NCBI GenBank assembly: GCA_033557465.1
Contig: JAWIIG010000025.1
Span: forward strand, 7,063,001 to 7,127,000
Direction: 5' to 3'
Source of the DNA: Ichthyophis bannanicus
Lineage: Eukaryota; Chordata; Amphibia; Gymnophiona; Ichthyophiidae
Length of the DNA: 64,000 nucleotides
The position numbers were made by a program, and so were the translations under genes. The notes below the pieces were generated by a model, which saw only the letters and a program-made list of their open reading frames with translations, did not search any database and was not told the DNA's origin. Below, in pieces: positions 56,572 to 64,000 of the stretch (the first letter of the stretch is position 1; the number at the start of each line of letters is the position of its first letter).

Positions 56572-57071
56572 TGAGATTTGAAACTCTCTGGGAAGAATCC
56601 TCTAAAAAATCCCACATCACCTAACAATAAATTCTATTCTGAAATCTGCCCACCAAAATCTGAACAAACTTGCTTAGTCTTTTCATTAAAATAATCCACA
56701 AATTGTTGTACTCATAAATCCAGAAATCAGGACTGGCCCCAGGGCTCATGCAAAGTAGTGGGCCCCATAGGCAAACCTTCAGCCTTATGAACTCCCCTTG
56801 AGATTTTGATAATTAAACTCAATCATGATCATCTGAACACCACCCTTCTAAAAACAATGCACCAACAAAAATAACTGGACATTATACTTTTAAATATTAA
56901 GAAAGGGTCACGTGATGCAGTTAGCCAGGAAAGATGTGATATCTGAGCTCCGAGGATTACTGCTGTTTGCAAGCACCATTTTTCAAGAACTCTCTCCCAA
57001 AGTGACCCACCCGCTACAGGATAGTCTGTTATACTGGTGCAGGGTGTCACGCCAGTGGTTGGGACCCCATT

Positions 57072-57886
57072 ATGTCCACAGTGCCAAAGAAAGACAAAGA
57101 CAAGGGCAGCCTGGTGGACTCCAAGATGGCCAATGCGATGGCAGCACCAAACTCCCCTGCCAAAAATATTGAGGGACTGATCTCGGAGTCATCTGGGGCA
57201 GTTGTGATGGCTCTGGAGAGTAAATTTCAGACCATTGCCACTAAACTGGACCAGGTGGTAGGCTCTCTTGAGGCTTTTAACTCCTGGCTCGCTGAGGCGG
57301 TACACCATGTGTCTGATGCAGAGGATTAGGTGCGGGCCCTCAGAGCGGAGCTAGCAGCTCTAAAAAAACACTGTGGCAACATGCAAGGTCAAACTGGATG
57401 AACAAGAAAATCATTCACAGCGTAACAATTTAAGAATTGTTGGCCTTCCTGAATCCCTGGCTGATGCAGAGCTTCATGGCTTCCTGGAGACATGGCTCCC
57501 TATGGAACTTCAACTGGGGGACTGTGTGGCAAGCCTAATCAGTCACACAGGATGGGTCCCCAGCAAGGCCTGGAGGCTAGATCGCATGCAGTACTCATCC
57601 ATGTGTTGAACTTCATATACAAGGAAGAGATATTATGCATGGCCTTCAGGATGCAACTTACAACAGTTCCAGAGTCTTCATATTTCAGGACTATTCAGCT
57701 CATGTGGTCCAGCTGCAAAAAGAATTCTCCCGTTTGTATGAGCAGCAAATGCGCTTTGCTTTACTCTACCCAGCCCATCTATGGATGGCAGCGAATGGCC
57801 AGATGGAGTTCTTTAACACAGTGGAGGCAGCGCAGAAAACTTTGGATGGCCTGGCAGCGGAGCTGTCACACTTTGGAGACGGGTGA
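57072..57886 (+). pseudogene. Tx1-L1 ORF1p remnant
   Basis: Frame pieces give the N-terminus and coiled coil (57072-57329), the RRM start (57373-57609, NNLRIVGLPESLAD) and the C-terminal domain (57635-57886, VFIFQDYSAHVVQLQKEFSR then ALLYPAHL). Frameshifts lie near 57330-57370 and 57600. The domain order matches 12378-13211. Confidence 0.8.
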
Positions 57887-58216
57887 CTTTGACTGATAGT
57901 GGCGCTAGCCTTGGAGATTGGATGCAGGCTGCGGATGTCTATTATGGCCTTAATTACATTATACCTGTCTATGCCTGGTGGAGGGGGCCCTGAAATTGTT
58001 GGGGATCTTGAATCTTTGAACTTCATGGACACTCACAGTTCTGGTGGGCGAGATTACACTGGACTTATTTGCTATGAAATAAGCTGCACGAAGCACATGG
58101 ACGTGCAGATCACCTGCTTATCTCTTGGGCAATAGCACTCAGCGAATAGACGAGGGGACCTCATAGCACTTCAAACCAAACTCAAAACTCTCTTCCACCA
58201 GTGAGCTTGCAAATCT

Positions 58217-58640
58217 ATGATGTATTATCTTTTTCAACATGGCAATAGGGTGGGGCGGCTGCTTTCCTCTCTGATTAGGCGATGGCACGGGCTGCAGAAA
58301 GTGTCTGCCTTAAAAGATAGGGCTGAAGTGGTGACTGATGAACACCAGATTCTTGCTGTCTTTCACCGGTTTTACAAAGATTTGTACACTGATGGGCAGA
58401 GCACTAGTCTGAGTGAGACTGATTATTTACATGACATCCCTATACCTTGTCTAACGGAGTAACAGCAGGAGTCATTGAACCGTCCCATTACAGTGATGGG
58501 CATTGATAAGGCCATAATGTACTTTAAAGTATACAAGACCCCTGGCCTGGACAGCTTTGGGAACGAGTGGTACAAGATGATGCAGGACCGGGTAGTAGAG
58601 CCCCTGCAACAGCTTGTCTTGTTAATTGAACGGGATGCAA
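58217..58640 (+). pseudogene. Tx1-L1 ORF2 remnant
   Basis: Two adjoining frames carry the linker and first RT motif: VFHRFYKDLYT, then KAIMYFKVYKTPGLDSFGNEWYK, similar in position to SAANCYKAPGPDGYGVEFYK in the intact ORF2. A stop at 58460-58462 separates them. The endonuclease and RT palm are missing. Confidence 0.75.
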
Positions 58641-58801
58641 AAATAAAGTCTAACACACTTTGGAATAAAGATAAACAGTTCATTTATGAAATAAAGAAAA
58701 AATAACTTAAAAGCAAGTAATTCACTTATTCACCTATAATTAGTTAGAAAAGATAACTTGAAAACAGGTGATTCACTTATCTACAAACAGCAAGATACAG
58801 G

Positions 58802-59100
58802 AAAGAGTAGTTACTCACCTGTAACAGGTGTTCTCCAGGAGCAGCAGGAATCAGTCCTCACATATGGGTGACGTCGGCGCCGACGGAGCCCTCGTGCGGA
58901 GCATTTCCCCAGCTTTCAAAGAAAGCCTTTGGGAATTGCAGCGCGCATCTTGCTCAGTCTGATGACATAGCTAAAAGACAGCAAAAAAAATGAGCAAAAT
59001 AAATCATATGACTGCAACTCCAAGGGGAGGAGGGAGGGTTGTGAGGACTGATTCCTGCTGCTCCTGGAGAACACCTGTTACAGGTGAGTAACTACTCTTT
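58802..59100. repeat. DIRS terminal 60-bp perfect inverted repeat
   Basis: 58802-58861 is the exact reverse complement of 59041-59100, around a 179-bp loop. A related third copy of TCAGTCCTCACATATGGGA follows at about 59125-59143. Such split inverted repeats serve as recombination and circularisation sites in DIRS elements. Confidence 0.88.
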
Positions 59101-59277
59101 CTCCAGGACCAAGCAGGAAGTCAGTCCTCACATATGGGACTCCCCAGCTTAAGGCTACCGGAGACCTCAAGCCGAAAAAATGAGCTCCCTCTAGCTCGTC
59201 AGTACGTAAGGAAGGAATCTTCTCTGAGAACGCCCCCGACCGGTAGCCCAACACCAGGGCCGGAGGGTAGGAGTTGC

Positions 59278-60330
59278 CTAAACCCCAAAGAGATTATGGA
59301 GTACTGCCTGTCCGAAAGCACAGTCCCTGCGGGACTCCCTCTCAAGGCAGTAATGGGCCGCAAAAGTCTGGCTTGAAGACCAAGTAGCGGCCCGGCAGAT
59401 GTCTGCCAACGGAACAGAGCGGAGATGAGCCACTGACGCAGCCTTTGCCCTGACACGATGAGCCGTGACTCGACCCTCCAACGAGAGGCCAGCTGCCCCA
59501 TAAGCCCAGGCGATACAGTCAGCTACCCATATGGACAAAGTACGCTTGGAGACAGGTAGCCCCAACTTATTGGGGTCAAAAGAAACGAAGAGCTGAACAG
59601 CCCTCCGATGCTCCCGCGTACGGTCCAGGTAGAAGGATAACACCCTCCTACAGTCCAGGGTATGCAGGACCATCTCAGCCCGGTTGGCATGCGGCCTGGG
59701 AAAGAAGGTCGGAAGAACCACCTCCTGATTGAGGTGAAAAGGGGAGACAACCTTAGGAAGAAACTTCGGGTGAGTCCGTAAGACTACCCTATTCCTGTAG
59801 AACCTAGTGTAAGGGGGATCAGACACTAGTGCGTGAAGTTCACTTACTCACCTAGCAGAGGTAAGAGCTACCAGAAACAAGGTTTTCCAGGAGAGAAAAC
59901 GAAGAGGGCAGGTAGCCATAGGTTCAAATGGCGGACAAGTAATCCGCTGTAAGACCACATTCAGATCCCACTCAGGGGCTGGTGGACGTAAAGGAGGCTT
60001 AAGCAGGAGGAGGCCTCTGAGAAAACGAGCCACCAAAGGGTGGTTCGAAAGAGGCCTTCCGTCCACCGGCGAGTGGTGCGCTGAGAGAGCACTGAGGTGA
60101 ACCCTGACAGAGTTGGACTTAAGGCCTAGATTGGAGAGGTAAAGCAAATATTGCAATACTACCGCTACCAAGCACGAGAAGGGATTCTCGCTGCGCTGAG
60201 CACACCATGCGGAGAATCTACGCCACTTAAGAGCGTAGGATTTCCTGGTGGATTGTCGTCTAGAGGCTAAGACTACGTCTTCCACCTCTCTAGGCTGTAG
60301 TAGGGGAGCCAGGACTACCCTTTCAGCAGC
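59278..60330 (-). pseudogene. DIRS tyrosine recombinase with one stop
   Basis: The enzyme would integrate a circular DNA copy. The core-binding domain lies at 59850-60290 (STRKSYALKWRRFSAWC, LSNLGLKSNSVRVHLSALSA). The catalytic part shows LTSAR as the first Arg, HRVR (His-x-x-Arg in TAHRVRAKAAS) and a final Tyr in AAHYCLE. One in-frame TGA at 59848-59850, within AGGTGAGTAAGT, separates LTSAR from VSEL; it could come from a CGA codon by CpG decay. Confidence 0.85.
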
Positions 60331-62289
60331 CAGGCCATCAGATGAAGGGACTGGAGGTTGGGGTGCAAGAGAGATCCCTGTTCCTGAGACAGGAGATCGT
60401 GTTGAATCCCCAGAGGAAGAGGAGTGTCCACCGCCAGTTGCGGCAGAAGTGGGAACCACGGTTGCCTTGGCCACCTGGGGGCTATCAGAATCATTGAGGC
60501 CCCGTCCTTGAGGACTTTGAACAGTGTTCGGGACACTAGTGGCATGGGAGGAAGCGCATACAGTAGGCCTTGGAACCACGGAATCATCCGCTGCTACTCT
60601 GAGAGGATGCGGTTGTCTGGAACAGAATCTCGGGAGTTGCCGGTTCAGAGGACTGGCGAAAAGATCCATGGTGGGGAGGCCCCGCCTGAGAAAGATCTGC
60701 TGAACCACCAACGGATTCAATCTCCATTCGTGTGGTTGCAGGATTCTGCTCAGTCTGTCCGCCAGGTAATTTTCTTGACCTGGGAGGTAGACAGCCCTGA
60801 GGAGGATTCCGTGATTGACGGCCCAAGAGCACAGCCGTTGTGCCTCCTGACAGAGAAGGAAGGAGCCCGTGCCTCCTTGTTTGTTCACGTAGAACATGGC
60901 AACTTGATTGTCTGTCTGGACCAGTACAGACTGGTGAGATGTGAGGTGGGAGAAGGCTCTCAGAGCTAGGCGTATCGCCCGTAGCTCCAGGAAGTTTATC
61001 TGCTGAGCAGCCTCCCAAGGGGTCCAGAGACCCTGAGTACATTCCCCTTGGCAATGCGCTCCCCAACCTAGAAGAGAAGCATCTGTCGTCAGCACTTGAG
61101 AATGCGGAGGGGATTGAAAAATCACTCCGAGTACCAGATTCGGAAGATGAAGCCACCATTGCAGAGAGGAGACGAGCAGGGCGGATATTCTTACTGAGTC
61201 TACAAGGCTCCCTGTGGCTTGATGCCACTGAGTTCGAAGGCTCCACTGAGCAGGCCGCATGTGCAGGCGGGCATTGGGGGTTACATGAACTGTGGAAGCC
61301 ATATGGCCGAGAAGTCTCAGGAATTGCCTGGCAGAGACCAGGGAATTGCTGTGAAACTGCCTGGCTAGATCCATCAACCTGTGGGCTCTGTCCATTGGCA
61401 GAAAAGTCTTCGCCTGAAGAGTGTCCAGCCTTGCTCCTATGAATTTTAAGTTCTGGGACGGGAGCAAAGTGGACTTTGCGAAGTTTATGACAAACCCCAA
61501 GTGCTGAAGCAGAGCCACAGTGCGAAGGGTGGCTTGACTGGCCTCCTGGGAAGACTGGCTCCTTATGAGCCAGTCGTCCAGGTATGGGAACACAAAAAGA
61601 CCTTGAAGCCTCGGGTAGGCCACCACCACCGCCAGGCACTTGGTGAACACCCTGGGAGCAGAGGTTAGGCCAAAGGGTAGTACTCTGTACTGGTAGTGAT
61701 TTCCCCCCACAACAAATCGGAGATATTGTCGGTGGTCTGGATGAATAAGGATGTGAGTATAAGCATCCTTTAGATCTAAGGAGCATAGCCAATCTCCCTG
61801 CTGGAGGTAGGGCAGCAGGATTCCAAGGGTAAGCATCTTGAACGTTTCCCTCTCCAGGAACTTGTTGAGGTTGCGCAAGTCTAGGATGGGTCTGAGGCCT
61901 TCTGTTCTTTTTGGTACCAGAAAGTACCTGGAATAAAAGCCGTGACCTCTCAGGTGGTGGGGCACCGGTTCCACAGCCTGTTCCTTTAGCAGACTTGCTA
62001 ACTCCTGAAGGAGTAGGTCCCTGTGCAGAGGGAGTCTTGGAGGCTCCCCTGGAAAATAGGAGGGAGGTACCTGGTGAAAATGGAGAAGATAGCCCTTTTG
62101 GACTATATGGAGCACCCAGGTATCTGATGTGACGGCTGACCACCTGTGGGCAAAGTGGGCCAGCCGGCCTCCTGTGCTGATGTGAGCCAGCTGAGGAGAA
62201 GAGGCTATGCCGTCTGAGTCAAAAAACCCCACCCTGCTGAGCAGGGGCCGGTGTTGGTGGCTTTGGGGCCTTCTGCCTACGGGGCCCAT
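60315..62289 (-). pseudogene. DIRS reverse transcriptase and RNase H
   Basis: The RT has LVPKRTEGLRPILDLRNLN, SLDLKDAYTHI, LPFGLTSAPRVFTK and catalytic FPYLDDWLIR. RNase H shows TDASLLGWGAH, FLELRAI, VQTDNQVAMFYVNKQGG and NYLADRLSR. The 813-codon frame runs on into the recombinase, but between about 60590 and 60315 the likely native frame is a different one (LYALPPMPLVSRTLFKVL, ending with TGA at 60315). The apparent RT-recombinase fusion therefore probably reflects a small indel near 60590. Confidence 0.88.
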
Positions 62290-64000
62290 GACCCTGCCCC
62301 TTGGCCTGCTGACCCTGTTGGGGAGCTGCAGAGGCCTGATAATGAGGGTATTGTTTATAGGCAGATGACTTCCTTGGGTAAAAGGTCTTTTTTCCCGAGC
62401 CCTTCTTTTTCTGAGAAGGGGCAGAGGTTTTTCTGGATAGCCTAGTCCGGGTCAGAGTCTCGGTCTCGAGTTCTGCAGCCTTTTCAGCCATGGGCTTGCC
62501 AAAGAGGTTTTCACCTAGGCAGGGGACATCGACCAACTTGTCCTGTACCCATGGCTCGAGATCGGATGACTGTAGCCAAGCCTGTCGGCGGGCACCGATG
62601 CCGGCCCCGGCTACTCGGGCCGAAACCTCGAAGCCATCATAGGCTGCTCGAGAGATAAACTTTGAGCACTCTCGAATACCAGTGGACAAGACCTGGAACC
62701 TCTGCAAAGGTTCCTCGGAGAGACCAGCAGAGAACCCGGCAATCTCCTTTGCCAGGTCTCAGAGATACATGCCCATGTAGAGCTGGTATGTCTGGACACG
62801 CCAAGCAAGCATAGAGCCCTGGAAGCACTTCTTACCGAGGGCATCCAGGTTCCGGGCCTCCCGGCCGGAAGGCACCGAAGAGTGCATCTTCTGACTTTTC
62901 AGTCGATGCATGGCCGATTCCACAACCATGGAGTGGTGCGGTAATTGTGCCTTTTGGAACCTGGGGCTCTTGCGGACTCGATAGATGGAATCGACCCGCT
63001 TGCTCAACACCGGCGTCGAGGCCGGGGTCTCCCACATGCGGAAGAGCAGCCGCTCCAGCATCGGAGGAACCGGTACAGTAAAGGCCTCCTTTAGGGGAGA
63101 GTCATACTGGAGGGCCTCGAGCTCCTCGGCTCGAGGCTCCTCCTCAGGATCCGCGGGGAAGGCCAAGGCCTTGGCCATATCCCGCACGAAGTCCGAGAAT
63201 CGGGTATCCTCCGGTGGGGATTGTCTCCGAGGTTCGGACTCCGGCGAGTCCGATGGGACACACCGAGTCCGATAGGTGTCGGGTGACTCTTCATCCTCCG
63301 TCTCCCAGCCCGACTCCTCGGAGGAGGTATCGAGCGGCTCCGGTCGGGCGGGCACCGATGCCCTCCGCCCCGAAGCTGAGGGTACCGGCGTCGATGACCT
63401 CGGTCCCGAACGGGAGGCCGAGGGAGACCGTGGCCGAGGATCGACTCGAGCCCGCATGGACTCGAGGATCGGCTCGGCCTCCGGGGTCGACTTGGACGTC
63501 GATGTCCCGGTGGTCGGGGCAGATGCACCGGTGAGACTGGCGATCAATGCCCGCTGCTGTTCCATGAAGGCAGCGAGGCTGCTCTCCAAGGCCGTCAACC
63601 TGAGTCCGAGCTCAGGAGACCCAGCAGCCCCCGACTCGGGCCCCAACGGCGTCGGGCTCGACGTCGGCTCCCCTGGAGGAGAGTCCATGAGGACTACAGC
63701 ACTCACGTGTCCAGGAGACTCCATCTCGATACGAGGTTGCTTGGCAGGCCTCTCTGACTCCGAAGACCCGGGACGGCTATCGGGGCTATGCGACCTGGCT
63801 CTCGAGGAACCAGGAGCATCCACCGACGCCGCCCTTGCGGGTTTCTTCTTCCTGCGCTGTTCCCGCGAAGGAGACCCCCGCTCAGAGGAATCCCGACGCT
63901 GCTCGGTGCCAGAGTCCCGAGACGTCGAGGCCTCTGACGAGGTCCGGGCCGGTCCGGACGCGGAGTCAGAGAAGATCCTATCCTTCTGGTGCTGCCGACT
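62219..64000 (-). pseudogene. DIRS ORF1 (Gag-like), one frameshift
   Basis: The frame is open from the window edge, so the Met at 63823 is probably internal. The N-terminal half is Ser/Pro/Arg-rich and low in order. A conserved part follows (QTYQLYMGMYL), then a frameshift near 62758, after which the frame runs on as DLAKEIAGF, then VDVPCLGENLFG, and a basic tail rich in Lys and Gln to 62219. It overlaps the start of the RT frame by about 70 bp. Gag-like proteins of this group package element RNA. Confidence 0.8.

Larger units (their letters stand above)
56905..58645 (+). mobile_element. Decayed Tx1-like L1 with internal deletion
   Basis: 5' UTR-like DNA, ORF1 pieces (57072-57886) and two ORF2 pieces (58217-58640) lie in L1 order, but most of ORF2 is missing. 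There is no poly(A) tail before the DIRS element begins. Confidence 0.8.
58802..64000 (-). mobile_element. DIRS-type retrotransposon, 3' part (runs off the window)
   Basis: From right to left it encodes Gag-like ORF1, RT-RNase H and tyrosine recombinase, then ends in inverted terminal sequences. DIRS elements use a recombinase rather than an integrase and leave no target duplication. The left boundary is put at the outer arm of the 60-bp inverted repeat. Confidence 0.9.

Noticed and set aside
60584..62143. 519-codon minus-strand frame overlapping the DIRS RT
   Set aside because: It is an off-frame shadow of the RT-RNase H region; the RT motifs are in the other frame.

Overview
This window looks like vertebrate nuclear DNA made almost entirely of interspersed repeats. 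I found no convincing host exon. The repertoire is CR1 LINEs with 8-bp 3' tails, Tx1-like L1 elements, an L2-like LINE, RTE 3' ends, a CORE-SINE, a gamma-type class I endogenous retrovirus (ERV), a DIRS tyrosine-recombinase retrotransposon, hAT elements with 8-bp target duplications, and elements with 3-bp duplications. DIRS plus Tx1-L1 plus abundant CR1 suggests an amphibian (caecilian-like) or a non-avian reptile; the species cannot be read from the sequence alone.

Layout. 1-4.65 kb: fragments of CR1, Tx1-L1 and L2-like LINEs, with one CR1 nested in the L2-like element, then a 5'-inverted (twin-primed) L1 copy with a 13-bp target duplication. 4.7-16.2 kb: a long minus-strand CR1 (ORF1 esterase, endonuclease, reverse transcriptase) split at 6.9-13.4 kb by an almost complete Tx1-L1 with open ORF1 and ORF2 and a 14-bp target duplication. 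16.2-25.2 kb: RTE pieces, hAT-like elements, a 2.5-kb hAT-type element full of minisatellite, and a damaged plus-strand CR1 carrying a hAT fragment, a CORE-SINE and a palindromic insertion. 25.8-33.8 kb and 49.9-55.7 kb: two large related elements in opposite orientation, each with an 18-bp terminal inverted repeat, a 3-bp target duplication and six tRNA-like modules converging on the centre. 35.4-48.0 kb: an ERV with paired 635-bp LTRs about 1.6% apart by my hand count, broken in pol by a 2.8-kb hAT-type element and by frameshifts. 56.9-58.7 kb: a decayed Tx1-L1. 58.8-64.0 kb: the right part of a minus-strand DIRS element that runs off the window.

How they relate. The genes here are transposon genes and serve their own replication: ORF1p, endonuclease and RT for LINEs; Gag, protease, RT, integrase and Env for the ERV; Gag, RT-RNase H and tyrosine recombinase for DIRS. 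Nesting gives an order of events: CR1 before Tx1-L1, ERV before the hAT-type insertion, large TIR elements before their CR1 insertions. The strongest candidates for something undescribed are the paired large TIR elements with tRNA-like modules, and the hAT-type family whose copies carry different hairpins at the same internal position.
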